This document shows positions 19,706 to 29,597 of a stretch of 64,000 nucleotides of DNA, piece by piece (positions within the stretch are counted from its first letter, which is position 1; every line of letters begins with the position of its first letter). The notes below the pieces were generated by a model that saw nothing but the letters and a program-made list of their open reading frames with translations, was not told the origin of the DNA and did not search any database. The position numbers and the translations under genes were made by a program. The stretch covers positions 434,001-498,000 of the forward strand of contig CAJNDT010002857.1 of NCBI GenBank assembly GCA_905221615.1, read 5' to 3'. The stretch is from Symbiodinium sp. CCMP2592. Its lineage: Eukaryota > Sar > Dinophyceae > Suessiales > Symbiodiniaceae.

Positions 19706-19779
19706 GGGTAGTTGTCAAAATTAGGGTCCCTTTTTGGGTACCCGGACCCAAAAAGGGACCCTAATATTGACGACCACCC
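19706..19779. repeat. MITE family A, loop-deleted hairpin
   Basis: Only 74 bp: GGGTAGTTGTCAAAATTAGG runs through GGTACCCGGACCC directly into the inverse arm. The usual asymmetric centre is gone, leaving an almost continuous stem. Confidence 0.9.
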
Positions 19780-19829
19780 ATATACACCCGGCCCGAAGCT
19801 TAAGCCCCTAAACCCTCAACCCTAAACCT

Positions 19830-19981
19830 AATGTAGGAGCCTGATTAAGAAACCCTGGCCCTGAATTGTTTTCAATTTAAGACGATTAAGAAACCCTGGC
19901 CCTTATAACCCCAAAATAGCAGGATTCATATCAGAAACCCTTATATAAAGGCCCAAGGTTTCTTAATCAGGTTCCTACATT
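19830..19981. repeat. MITE family J with internal duplication
   Basis: AATGTAGGAGCCTGATTAAG to CTTAATCAGGTTCCTACATT. The segment GATTAAGAAACCCTGGCCC occurs twice in the left arm. Confidence 0.9.
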
Positions 19982-20164
19982 AAGCCCTACGCCCTAAGCT
20001 ACCCCAAGCCCTCTCCTTCTCAACACCGGAAGGGCTGGCAAGTCGGCGCAAACCCCTGAAGTGAAAGTCGCCCTTGCCTGAGCTGTTTTCGGGCTTGCAG
20101 AGGTTCGGCCTTTGGGGTTTAGGGTTCCTTTAAGGGTTCCTTTTGAAGGGGCTCCCACTGCCCC

Positions 20165-20315
20165 TTATTTAAGAAAACTTACCTTAAAGTATACATAGGT
20201 TGCTTCATATTCTGATTTGCAGTGAGTTCGTTAATTAAGAAATGTACCTTAACGTATGCCTAGGGGGCTTCATATGTTAATTTAAGGTATATTCCTGAAT
20301 TAAGGGGTATTGGAA
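20165..20315. repeat. Two degenerate family H segments
   Basis: TACCTTAAAGTATACATAGG...GCTTCATATTCTGATTT, then TACCTTAACGTATGCC...GCTTCATATGTTAATTTAAG: a duplicated half plus the terminal TTAAGGGGTATTGGAATC. Confidence 0.5.
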
Positions 20316-20413
20316 TCTCCAGGTCGTCACAGGCAAGCATCATGGCAGGGGGGGGTGGGAGGAGTTGAGGGTTCGATCTCCCTAAACATACACGCTAAAC
20401 CCCAACGATTCCG

Positions 20414-20527
20414 CACTTGGAGGTTCATGGGCAAATATAAGTGGAGTTATAAGTAGTGTAGCTATATATATAACCCATATTGGGGGACTTATAACTCCAC
20501 TCTTAACTACCCATGAACCTCCAAGTA
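20414..20527. repeat. MITE family C variant
   Basis: CACTTGGAGGTTCATGGGCA and GCCCATGAACCTCCAAGTA-type arms (right arm ACCCATGAACCTCCAAGTA). Its right end abuts the next element without a gap. Confidence 0.85.
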
Positions 20528-20621
20528 TCCCAAAGGGTCCAAGTAAAAGTACAGTCTATACTTTGGGGGCCCAAATACCTACTAAGTACCTACTATAATA
20601 GTACTTGGACCCTTTGGGTAT
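20528..20621. repeat. MITE family M variant, abutting family C
   Basis: CCCAAAGGGTCCAAGTAAAA to ATAGTACTTGGACCCTTTGG. Back-to-back with the family C element at 20414. Confidence 0.75.
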
Positions 20622-20761
20622 GTCCTCCATTGCCCAGCAAGCGTAAAGCCCCCGGAGACTTCAATCTCTCCCGCCCGGAGCCCTGAACACGAAATTTCGA
20701 AGAACCCACCACCCGAAGCGTCGGGTTCAGGAACTATGATCCCTACAAGATCTCAAACTAT

Positions 20762-20850
20762 GGGAGTTTCCGAAAATTAGGGGTACCTTATTTGGGGGCC
20801 CTTATAATAAGGATCCTACTATATAGGGTACCATATTAGGGTCCCCGATT
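20762..20850 (+). repeat. MITE family B
   Basis: GGGAGTTTCCGAAAATTAGG, GGTACCTTATTTGGGGGCCC, AAGGATCCTACTATATAGGG. The right end is shortened (TTTTGGGAAACC). Confidence 0.85.
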
Positions 20851-21419
20851 TTGGGAAACCATTTTGACGCGTTTACCATTGGGAGCTCAAGCTTGCGTCT
20901 AGCGCTAGCAAGCGTTGAAGAAGATCGCGGCTTTTGGCTGCCCCTAGGCTTTTGAATGGAGGGTATCCCGGCCGTCACGGAGGGTAGTTGCGGTGCGTGG
21001 AACTTCTCGTTCTGAAAGATTCCTAGCTGTCTCTGGAGTGCAGGAGCAGGAGACGAGTTCGTAAGAGTGTTCTACCATCAATCGTTTCTGTGCCCAGTGT
21101 TCATGTAGACCGCTCCTAAGAAAAAGCCACCGTGTCTTGGGAAGTACTCCTATGCGTTCGAAACCTTATCAGAGTATGCAAAGGATCTCGCACCGGACTT
21201 GTGAACTCTCGCCCCTAAGGCTTGTTTCCCATCCCCAAGCGTCCCTAATACTTGTAATTAGCTTTCAACGAAGATCGGTGAACTCATCACGGATCTGCAT
21301 TCCCCCTCCGCCCTTTCTCCCTTGGCCCAGACCACGACAACGGTCGGGCACACAGACCGTCTGCTGGGAAAGCGGATTGTGGGAACAAGCCCGAGGGACT
21401 TAGATCCCAGATCTTCCAG

Positions 21420-21543
21420 TACTTGGAGGATCATGGGACTTAGTAAGTAAGGTTATAAGTACTTTAATTGGAGTTATAAGTAGATATAAGTATAGTTACC
21501 CCAATTCTAACCCTAGTTTCTAAGTCCCATGATCCTTTAAGTA
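21420..21543. repeat. MITE family C, C2 subtype
   Basis: TACTTGGAGGATCATGGGAC and GTCCCATGATCCTTTAAGTA, nearly identical to the 14341 copy and the same 124-bp length. Confidence 0.95.
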
Positions 21544-21549
21544 TCCCAT

Positions 21550-22060
21550 GTAGTTGAATATTCCTTAAACCACAACGGTGTGTATCGAAGATGGTTTAAG
21601 TTTCTTCCGTAGTTATGGGATATTGGAAGTTTTGGTCCCGGATTCTCCAAGGAGGCAAGTGGCTGTGTCCAGCAAGTTGCCTGTGTTGAGGTTCCTGGCC
21701 ATAAGCAAAGTTGTTTAGGACGACGCTAGTGCGTTCGCCATGTAACCTCCCGCAAAGCGTGTCTCCTAAAGGCCCTTAAGCAAGTGTTCGCAAATTTTGA
21801 AACCTAAATCCGGCTGACACCGCACACCCAGAATTTCCAAGGCACCGCCCATCCCAAACCTTGCGCCTCCTTAAACCGGTCTAGGGCTTACGGGGTAGGT
21901 TTAGGGGCGAGGATTTTGGGTTTAGTAGGGAAGTCTGGGGGTCGGTTAGGGGTTGGGGCTGAGGATTTAGGGTTTAGGAAATTTGAAAGGAGCAAGTAGG
22001 GTAATGTAGAAGCCTCGATAATCACGAATATCTTCCTGATGTCATGACAGGAGTAGGCCG
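21550..22060. other. No supported gene
   Basis: Starts with a faded family H segment (TGAATATTCCTTAAACC... GGGATATTGGAAG, 21555-21640). TTTAGGG variants occur near 21890-21990. Confidence 0.4.
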
Positions 22061-22071
22061 ATCTGTGTAGT

Positions 22072-22140
22072 AACTACAGGCTTGGCCGAGCGGAGGCGGC
22101 ATTGGTGGCATATGTTGATGACCTACTGCTGTATCGCTGA
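22072..22140 (+). pseudogene. Possible reverse-transcriptase fragment (YVDD box)
   Basis: One frame reads RLGRAEAALVAYVDDLLLYR and then stops. A hydrophobic run, YVDD, then hydrophobics is the catalytic box of retroelement reverse transcriptases, commonly YVDDLL in Ty1/copia. Only about 20 residues remain and no LTRs or flanking pol domains were seen, so it is at best a relic or a chance match. Confidence 0.35.
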
Positions 22141-22179
22141 TCCATGAGAAGCAGGACAACGACGTTCTGTTGCCCGACA

Positions 22180-22698
22180 TCACAGCCCATTGGGGGGGTT
22201 GCTTGCGTGTGGTGGATTCCAGATTTCCGAAAGTACTGATATAGTAGAACGTAGGGTTTCTAGATTAGGAATTTCGGTTATGATTTGGGGAAGTATCCCC
22301 CATAACAATACCTGGGACCCCTTGGGAACATATTGCTACCGCACCCGCGCGATGGAGCTGGTCTGCCTGATCATCCTTTATCCGGGGATCCTCTTGTAGA
22401 ACCCTATAACTGTACTACCCCTAACAGGGGCCCATTATAGAAACCCCTTGAACAACCCTATAGTACCCTTCTCGGGTCGTGTTGGGACTCCCTTTCGCTT
22501 AGAAGAATTTCCGTGTCGGTTCTGTCCTTTCATTGGTTGGCTTCGAGATTTGATTGTAGAGTTTTCGCCAGACGGCTTTGCCCCTGGCGCTGGACGACGG
22601 TATGTCCTTTGAGCGGAGAATTTCCCATACATCTCAGTTGCCAGACAGTATATGCTTTGCCTTAGCGTAGTCCGTATTTTGGTACTTTGCGGTCTTTC

Positions 22699-22746
<48 letters not shown>

Positions 22747-23520
22747 CATAATACCCACAAATGTGTATATATATATGTATATATATTTTCATACACCCAT
22801 ATTATTACTCTTTGGGTGCACTGAACCTTGTAGGGTAATATGATTTCAGGACGATTCCGAACATGGTACTGCAAACTTGGAGTCAAAGGACTCTGCACGA
22901 ACTCGCGTACTTAAGAAGAATCCTGCGGCTTAAGGTTTGGAGTGCAGGATTTAGGGTTCAGGGTTGTTGTTGTTTCAAGGGGTGATGGCTTTGGGGTTTA
23001 ATTTCTCGGGTGCAAAGGCTTACACTGGAAGCCGATAGGTTGGAACATCACCGTCTCTTGAGTGCTTGGAAGTCGTTGTTTCAACGGTTGTTTGTACAGA
23101 ACTCTCGGTGTTTTCAGGGCTTTACGAGGGTTGTCATCAGGGCCCAGCCGCCCCAGTCCCTATATCGAGGTGACCACCACGTTGGGGCCGATGCCACAGG
23201 AGGCAAGACCTGGGGATCCACAAACCTGCTGTGTTAAGGGTTATACGCCTTGATTAAGGGTGCATAACCTACTATTTTGCAGGGTTTGGGAGTCAGGTAG
23301 GGTTTAGGGTGAGGGCTTTTCAAGGCATCCAGAAACCTACTTTTTCAAGGGTTATACCCTCTGGTCAAGGGGTCATAACCTACGATTTTGTAGGGTTTGG
23401 GCATACACGTTTCCGTTCAATCCGTAAATCTCAGTAGGGCCTGGGAGAGCTTCAGATCTGTCTCGAGAAGTGGGTCTTGTTTAGGAACTTGGTTCAGGGA
23501 GTCAAGCGCCGACCCAGAAA
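22180..23520. other. Mostly unassigned DNA with an AT microsatellite
   Basis: (TA)n with TACATA variants at 22700-22790. TTTAGGG units near 22940 and 23290. A repeated phrase ATCCA(C/G)AAACCT(G/A)CT...GGTTATAC...CATAACCTAC occurs at about 23214-23275 and 23330-23395, and a related one near 13512-13580. No convincing exons. Confidence 0.45.
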
Positions 23521-23526
23521 CCTGTA

Positions 23527-23637
23527 CTAGGATGCCCAGTAGTATCCTTATTCCCTTTTTGTACTCCTAGGCTCCTTATAAAGTTACTTAATACGAAAAG
23601 GGAGCCCTTTTTATTCCTAGGTTACTGGGCATCCTAG
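23527..23637 (+). repeat. MITE family D
   Basis: CTAGGATGCCCAGTAGTATC and GGTTACTGGGCATCCTAG, with inner CCTTATTCCC / GGGAGCCC. Ends are perfect for the first 13 bp. Confidence 0.9.
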
Positions 23638-23778
23638 TGTAAATCAAACAATGTTAGAAAGTGACACCCGTGTGATCCTGCAGCGGATGAGAACTATACA
23701 AAATTATGGCCGGTTAAGACGGTTACCGTTACGGGTCGTAGACGCAAAATGGTCCAACAAAAACGGAGAGGTCGATAA

Positions 23779-23878
23779 GGGTGGTTGTCAAAATTAGGGT
23801 TCCTTTTTGGGTACCCTGAATATTAGGTGCCGTACTATAATAGGAACCCAAAAAGGACCCCAACTTTGATAACCGTCC
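23779..23878 (+). repeat. MITE family A
   Basis: GGGTGGTTGTCAAAATTAGG and the diverged right arm AACTTTGATAACCGTCC. Confidence 0.85.
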
Positions 23879-23980
23879 ATAAAGACAGTGGTTTCGAAGA
23901 CTTCTCGGCCCGGCCCATTCTGCTACGGGGCGCAGCTCCGAACCTCAGCGGGCTATGAGAATGTCCTGGGACCACCCAAA

Positions 23981-24070
23981 CCATAAGGCTCAAAATAGCC
24001 CAAAAGCCTCATATGGTATGGTCTTTGGGCCCAAAAGCCTTAAAATATGGTTCCTTAGAGCTAAGGGAAA
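23981..24070 (-). repeat. Dispersed repeat family Q, reverse orientation
   Basis: AAGGCTCAAAATAGCCCAAA, TATGGTCTTTGGGCCCAAAA. Confidence 0.75.
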
Positions 24071-24129
24071 GGGTCCAAGTATCCACCCAGTCGGGTTTTC
24101 TGGATGTTCTTGTGTACCCAAGCCCTACC

Positions 24130-24213
24130 CCTGAGGGTCCAAGTACCTAATTGTCATATACGCTCCAAAATAGTAACCTACACAACTGCTATGGTCCTTT
24201 GGACCCTCAGGGT
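24130..24213 (-). repeat. MITE family M, shortened
   Basis: GGTCCAAGTACCTAATTGTC, AACCTACACAACTGCTATG, ending GGTCCTTTGGACCCTCAGGG. Confidence 0.75.
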
Positions 24214-24354
24214 ACTATGTGGGTACTTGGACCACTATCTATACCTTTTAAGCCTTATAACACCCTTATAGAACCCTGTAAAGGAACCCCTGATAGGAAC
24301 CCTCACAGGAACCCTTAAAGGACACCTTGTAGAACCCATTAAAGGAGCCTTATT

Positions 24355-24432
24355 TGGGAGTTTCCGAAAATAGGGGACCCTATCCTTTTTATAAGGACCC
24401 CAAAATGAGGTACCCCGAATTTCGGAAACTCT
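24355..24432. repeat. MITE family B, internally deleted
   Basis: TGGGAGTTTCCGAAAATAGG and ATTTCGGAAACTC with most of the centre lost. A further lone right end (ATTTCGGAAACTTCC) lies at 24508-24525. Confidence 0.8.
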
Positions 24433-24580
24433 AAATCCTAAACCCTAAACCCTGTATAGAGCCCTTATGGATCCCTTTAAGGAGCCCTTAAAGTATCCCT
24501 TTGAGAATTTCGGAAACTTCCATTTGGGTACATGGACCCTAAACCCTCAACCCTCCTGGACCCTTTGGTGGAGACAGGAA

Positions 24581-24609
24581 GGCCTCGGCGGCCCCGACCT
24601 ACGCGGGGA
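24581..24609 (+). CDS. Candidate 29-nt exon ASAAPTYAG
   Basis: GGAAG|GCC acceptor and AG|GTCGAG donor; reads ASAAPTYAG plus two bases. Too short to be sure. Confidence 0.25.
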
Positions 24610-24762
24610 GGTCGAGGCACGCTCCCTGCACCTTGAAACCTAAGTCAAAAGAGGGGCCTTAACCCTATGCCTCCAGGGACCTTATTACGGGGTCCTTAAG
24701 GGGACTAGGGCCCTAACTATGAGGTCCCAGGGATAGGGTAATGATTACTTATACTCCTAGTA

Positions 24763-24863
24763 TGGGTGGTTGTCAAAATTAGGGTCCCTTTTTGGGTACC
24801 CTAAATATCAGGTGCCGTATTATAATAAGGATTCAAAGAGGGACCATAATTTTGACAACCACC
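24763..24863 (+). repeat. MITE family A
   Basis: GGGTGGTTGTCAAAATTAGG and CATAATTTTGACAACCACC with the inner GGTGCCGTATTATAATAAGG. Confidence 0.9.
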
Positions 24864-24885
24864 AAAGTGAATATAGTGGCCTTAA

Positions 24886-24983
24886 CGATTATATACTACT
24901 TTCGGGGCTCCGTATTATTATTATGGACTAATTATACCCCAAAACCCTGTTCTAATTAGTTTATTAAGGCTCCTATGTTGCAT
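24886..24983 (+). repeat. MITE family G
   Basis: TGGCCTTAACGATTATATAC and TTATTAAGGCTCCTATG. It follows the family A element by 22 bp. Confidence 0.7.
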
Positions 24984-24999
24984 GTTTCGGGCTGAGCAT

Positions 25000-25690
25000 G
25001 TATCTAGGGCCCTAGGCTACATGTCTAGCTTTGGCCCAGTGCAAGTACCCGTCAAGACGCTTAGGCATTCTCGCGTTGAAATACTTCGCACATGTTTATG
25101 ATATGAGAACTAAGTATGAGGTGCATACGTTTTTCTGGAGAGTGCAAGGGGTTTTAGCCCATCGGCAGAATTACAATTCTATAAGAGATTTGAAAGACAC
25201 CAACCTCGCAACATCAAAACAGGCAAGGCAAGACGTACTCATACGGTTCACCATCTTGGTTTCAACTGCAGGGTCTGGCCTTGATGTAGGGCTTCAGTAC
25301 GTGGCAATAATATAAGTTTGGGGTTCCTTATTGTCATACGTGGGTTAGATTTAATATACCCCAAAGCAATATTCTGATTAGAGGTGCCAGTGAACTTCAG
25401 CATCTTGAGAGCCTTCCTTCTCACAAGAGAAATGCTCCTTCCATGCGCATAAACGGATGGTGTCACAGCGAAGAAGGTCCCGTGGCTGTCCGAATCAGAG
25501 AGCCTCAGCCTTCTGGCCTTTAACTATGTGTTTGTTTAAGGTTTAGGGTTTATAGGGTTTATAGGGTTTAGAGGGTTGAGCATTTGAGGTTTATGGTTAA
25601 CGAAGATCTACTTCATTGCGAGTCTTCGACAACTGTGTGCAGTTGTCCTGCGAGCCTCTGATGCGAAGACATCATTACCAGATCCGTCAG
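25000..25690. other. No supported gene; faded family G copy
   Basis: Open frame 25031-25315 shows no motif or splice logic. Around 25280-25390 the order CAATAATATAAG, GGGGTTCCTTATTG, ATACCCCAAAGC, CTGATTAGAGGTGCC resembles a decayed family G element. Confidence 0.35.
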
Positions 25691-25697
25691 CACTACG

Positions 25698-25785
25698 CAA
25701 AGGCCCCAAAGTAGTTCCTTTTTGGGGTTCATATATAGAATTCTATAGGGTAACTCCAAAAAGGAACTACTTTGGGGCCTTTGGG
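25698..25785. repeat. MITE family N
   Basis: CAAAGGCCCCAAAGTAGTTC and GAACTACTTTGGGGCCTTTG. A clean 88-bp palindrome without the telomere units found in the 4317 copy. Confidence 0.95.
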
Positions 25786-25930
25786 TAGGGGTCCCCTGAC
25801 GCACGAGATTCTAAACCCTAGGCCCCTTTAGCCAAAAGAGACGGAGCGGTATGGAATCCCGAACAGTTGGGGCATGGTTTTACAATCTTGAAAAACGAAT
25901 AGTCCTCGTCGTTGGGGTTCGTTATGTTAC

Positions 25931-25991
25931 TTTTGGTGTTTAGGGTTTAGGGTAATATTAACAAGATAAACCCTAACCCTAAACACCAAAA
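25931..25991. repeat. Hairpin built from telomere-type heptamers
   Basis: TTTTGGTGTTTAGGGTTTAG, an AT-rich loop, then CCCTAACCCTAAACACCAAA. The two arms are reverse complements made of opposed TTTAGGG and CCCTAAA units. Confidence 0.85.
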
Positions 25992-26037
25992 TACATAATA
26001 TTTTATTATGTATTCCAAGTTTCGAAAGCCCCCACAG

Positions 26038-26110
26038 CAGCGGCGATGAAGTCATGCAGGCCTTTCTTGCTGAGAACCCAGTGGACCATGATGCCGGGAG
26101 CCTGACAAAA
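26038..26110. CDS. Exon-like island open on both strands
   Basis: Plus frame reads GDEVMQAFLAENPVDHDAGS. Minus frame reads APGIMVHWVLSKKGLHDF with ideal sites on that strand (TGTCAG|GCT acceptor, GCT|GTGGGG donor, phase 0 at both ends). The minus reading has the better splice sites, but neighbouring genes are on plus. Strand left open. Confidence 0.35.
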
Positions 26111-26374
26111 GGGAGTTTAGGGTTTAGGGTTTACGGTTGAGGCTGAACCCTCAGGGTCTATGGTTTTGGCACCGAGAGAAATCCCCCAACAGCTGACGTA
26201 CAATAGGGTTTTGGGCCCCATTATACTTTCCTTAAAAAAAGACCCCCCAAAAAATAGTGTAGGTAGTTATTAAGGCTCTATTTTACAACGTCACGCCAGC
26301 CTCGGAGTCCAGTTTGGGGGGCACAACCTGAGTCACCAGAGTAAGGATGGCCTCTATAGTGAATACGTAATAAA

Positions 26375-26450
26375 TTTGGTGGCTCCTACATTAAGAATAT
26401 AGTATATGAGCCCAAAAACCCGATTCAAATTATGAAGGCCCCTATATTAC
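26375..26450 (+). repeat. MITE family G, partial
   Basis: TAATAAATTTGGTGGCTCCT, ATAGTATATGAGCCC, ATTATGAAGGCCCCTATATT. Confidence 0.6.
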
Positions 26451-26559
26451 TCTCTCTCTCTCTCTATCTCTGTTCCTTCCGTTATACAACATCAGGACCA
26501 GGCTATCCTAGGGTCCTAGTAGATCCTGACTACGTGCATACAGAGTATCACGCGCATGT

Positions 26560-26630
26560 GTATTTATGTATACATATATATGTACAAATAAATATATGTA
26601 TGTATGTATATATATATATATAGATGTATA
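26560..26630. repeat. AT microsatellite
   Basis: TATACATATATATGTA followed by ATGTATGTATATATATATA. Confidence 0.85.
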
Positions 26631-26999
26631 CATACCCATTCTGCTAGGTCGCAGTCCTTAACAAGAGCCCCAGACTAAATCCGGAGTGCCACGTAATCTA
26701 TGGACTTGAAGACCGTCCCTCATCTTTGTCTGGTCTTGTCGAATCGTAGACGCCCGGAACCCTAAAGAGCTGCAAGAACCGAACCCTAAATCCTGAACGT
26801 TAAGACCAAACAACCTTAAAAGCTTAAGAGCACGGAACCCTCAATCCTGATCGTTGAACCCAAACTCCTAACAATAACTTCCTTGAAGGCTTTAGACAGG
26901 AGGATTGGTACTGAAGACAACCTTCACAGAAAAACGCCTAAACCCAAAGCCTTGCAGCTTAACTCTAGAAACCGTAAATCCGGAAACAAAATCTGCAAG

Positions 27000-27048
27000 G
27001 CCGCCGAGAAGCTGCGCGCCATGTCCTGGGATCAGCACCTGGGATGCG
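27000..27048 (+). CDS. Candidate exon AAEKLRAMSWDQHL
   Basis: CTGCAAG|GCC acceptor; reads AAEKLRAMSWDQHLGC plus one base before GTTCTC (a GA donor, CTGG|GATGCG, is an alternative). GC content is well above the flanks. No partner exon is identified. Confidence 0.4.
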
Positions 27049-27133
27049 GTTCTCGGGTGCAGGGTTTAAGCTTGAGACTTTTGGGATTTCGGCTTTCAGG
27101 TTTAGGCGTTAAGCTTCAAGCTTTAGGGCTCTA

Positions 27134-27236
27134 ATATAGGGGCCTTAATAATTACCTATGCTATGGTGGGGGTTCCTAATTATAAGTATAGTATAACGGG
27201 CCCCGAAACCCTACTTTAATTGTTAAGGCCCTTGCA
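27134..27236 (+). repeat. MITE family G, complete
   Basis: ATAGGGGCCTTAATAATTAC and TTAATTGTTAAGGCCCTTG; inner GTATAACGGGCCCCGAAACC. Confidence 0.85.
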
Positions 27237-27239
27237 GTA

Positions 27240-27720
27240 CGCACCTGCTTGAGAGGATCATAGGACCCAGTGTTGCTGTTGGCAGAACCATCGTATGATA
27301 TGACTCCAGTGAAGGCACTTATCGCCCAATCTTATCACTAAATTACCCATGACAACTTCACGTGAAGAACGCCACCCCACATCTTCAGAAGCATTTGTTG
27401 AACTCTAAAATGAATCCCAAACAACTACAGAAATCGTAAGAAGGAGCGCAAACAGGGTAGGTTTTGTTGCGAACTCAGGTCCAAAATGAGCGTCCAAGCC
27501 GTCCTACGGTCCAACCCCAGGAACCCAAAGCCCTACAGCCCTAAACCCTAAAACCTTCAAACATGCCTACAACCCTAAAACCCTAAACTCTAAAACCCTA
27601 AAGCACTAAAACCCTAAAATCCTAAGCCCTAAACCCCGAAGCCCTCAAAAACAAGACATCCCAGGCAGTTCCGGATCTTGGACCGCGGCAGCTTAAGGCA
27701 TCGCTCGAATGCGAACAAAG
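27240..27720. other. No supported gene
   Basis: CCCTAAA variants at 27535-27645; the remainder is unassigned. Confidence 0.4.
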
Positions 27721-27727
27721 CCCACAT

Positions 27728-27829
27728 GGAAGTTTCCGAAGATGGGGGTACCTTGTTTTGGGGTCCTTACAATAAGGATCCTTCTATTTAGGGTGCTGTA
27801 TTAAGGGTCCCCTATTTTCGGAAACTCAC
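27728..27829 (+). repeat. MITE family B
   Basis: TGGAAGTTTCCGAAGATGGG and CCCTATTTTCGGAAACTCA; TACCTTGTTTTGGGGTCCTT inside. Confidence 0.9.
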
Positions 27830-28048
27830 GTATGAAGTCATATCGCGGGAAAGACAAAAGGAATCGGGCACACGAATCACAGAGCATGAGTAGTCGCAAG
27901 AGTCCTACTTACTAGTCGTATCATCCCTCTTAAAAGCACGTGCAACCGCTGCTCAGCAGTATCCGTAGTTCCCACTGTGCAGGCTCACGTAAAACCCACA
28001 AACCATGGCAACTTACCTGCAGTCCTCAACATGTTTGTGGTTGGGATA

Positions 28049-28263
28049 TGGGACTTTCCGGAAATTAAGAGACCTTAATATAGTACCCTAAATAGTAGGA
28101 TCCTTACTATAACAATATGGTACGCCCTGGGCGGCATGTATTTTCGTACAAGCATTTTGATGTATTTTAGAATAGGTATTAATATACAAATCTAAATACA
28201 AGGATTAAAACCATTATATTACAAGGGTCCAAAAAAAAGGTACCCTTACTTTCGGACACTCCC
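28049..28263 (-). repeat. MITE family B interrupted by about 100 bp
   Basis: Left half (GGGACTTTCCGGAAATTAAG... AAATAGTAGGATCCTTACTA) and right end (GGTACCCTTACTTTCGGACA) are separated by an unrelated AT-rich segment, about 28118-28220. This looks like an insertion. Confidence 0.75.
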
Positions 28264-28269
28264 CTATTG

Positions 28270-28680
28270 AGGGTCCTCGGAGGCTCTTGGGGGGGCGTAG
28301 CAAGTTCACTGTAAGTAGAGTCATAAGTGCCCTGGTCGAGGTTTTTCTGGCCGTAGCTTTGTCGCTCCTCTCTCTCTGCCATGTAAAGTGCAGCTCCTGA
28401 CTCCTGATTTAATTTGTCCTACCTACAACTCTCCCTATACACAACTTTTTCAGTTGTGCCAACCTGCAGGAAACACTGAGCCCCAGATCCCGTCAACCGC
28501 AAACCCAGCATCATGACTAAGTCCCGTGCCAAGTCCGCTGAGCCGTCATGTCATACAGATGTATGGGTGGCTAGTAAGAATGTCAGTGTAACCTCAAAGG
28601 ACACCCCAAGACCCTGTTGAAGTTGTTAAGTTCCGTACAAGCAAAAATGATGTGCTACATGAATGTGACTGTTTTTGTGT
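28270..28680. other. No supported gene
   Basis: Nothing recognised beyond a short possible coding start (MTKSRAKSAEPS at about 28513), which has no support from context. Confidence 0.3.
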
Positions 28681-28682
28681 GC

Positions 28683-28735
28683 ATATACATATATATATAT
28701 ATATATATATATGTACATATATACTGTAAAAATGT
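28683..28735. repeat. AT microsatellite
   Basis: (TA)n with two interruptions. Confidence 0.85.
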
Positions 28736-29257
28736 AGAGCGAATGTATGGCTGTAGTGCTTTCGGTTGAAAGGCGTAGGTTGTCGGGATGCTTAGACTTC
28801 GGAGCTTGAGGCTGTCCTTACTGACTGCTTCTGGGTGTTCGGGTTGCAAATTCTGAGGATTTGGTTTAGGGTTTAGGTTTAGGGGAATAGGTTCTAGTAG
28901 GTTTATGCGGGCAGTACAGCAGGACACTGGGCAAGATACTGCTTTAGTCTCTGCTGCGACAGTTTTTCCGGCAAAAAGCAGCAGTATCATCAGTGGGCGA
29001 AAATGACAGCAGGCTAAGCCCTCTCTCTAAACTTTAATGGTGATGATGGTGACGACCATGATCTTGAACACCACTACTTTCGAGCATTTGAGCAATTTTC
29101 CGACCAGTCCCTGTTGCTGTGTGTTTAATGGCAAGATGCTAGTTTACCTAGGTTCCTGAGCAGTACCCTTTTGTACTTTTTTGCTTTAGCGTCCCCTTAT
29201 GAAAACTTGGTGGTAGGGAAAAGGGTACCCTTGCCAAGAAGGAGCTACTCAGCGACC

Positions 29258-29379
29258 TACTTGGAAGGGCAGGGGACTTAGTTTGTCGTTTATAAGTAGT
29301 GTCATAATTGGGGTAACTCCATTTGGGGTACTTATAACTCTACTTATAAGCTACTTACTAAGTCCCCTGCCCCTCCACT
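29258..29379. repeat. MITE family C
   Basis: TACTTGGAAGGGCAGGGGAC and GTCCCCTGCCCCTCCA; the last bases of the right arm are replaced by the start of the next element. Confidence 0.9.
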
Positions 29380-29381
29380 GT

Positions 29382-29471
29382 AATAGTGGTATAATAGGAA
29401 TATAATAAGGCCCTAATATAATCCTATATAATCCTTATAGTCACAATAACAGAGTCGGGGCCCCTTCTAAG
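29382..29471 (+). repeat. MITE family E, left arm missing
   Basis: AATAGTGGTATAATAGGAAT, CCCTAATATAATCCTATATA, and the right end CGGGGCCCCTTCTAA. It appears to have lost its left arm at the join with the family C element. Confidence 0.75.
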
Positions 29472-29597
29472 ATACCCAACATAGTATTAAACCCTAAACC
29501 CCATAGATCCCTTCAAGGAACCCTGAAGATCCCTTTAAGGAGCCCTTTAAGTAGTATCGGTATCTCTTTGCTTGCTTACCTTTGCACATCTCCGACG

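Noticed and set aside
22435-22758. 107-codon minus frame ending in Tyr/Ile repeats
   Set aside because: Its start is in a TA microsatellite and the remainder has no motif.
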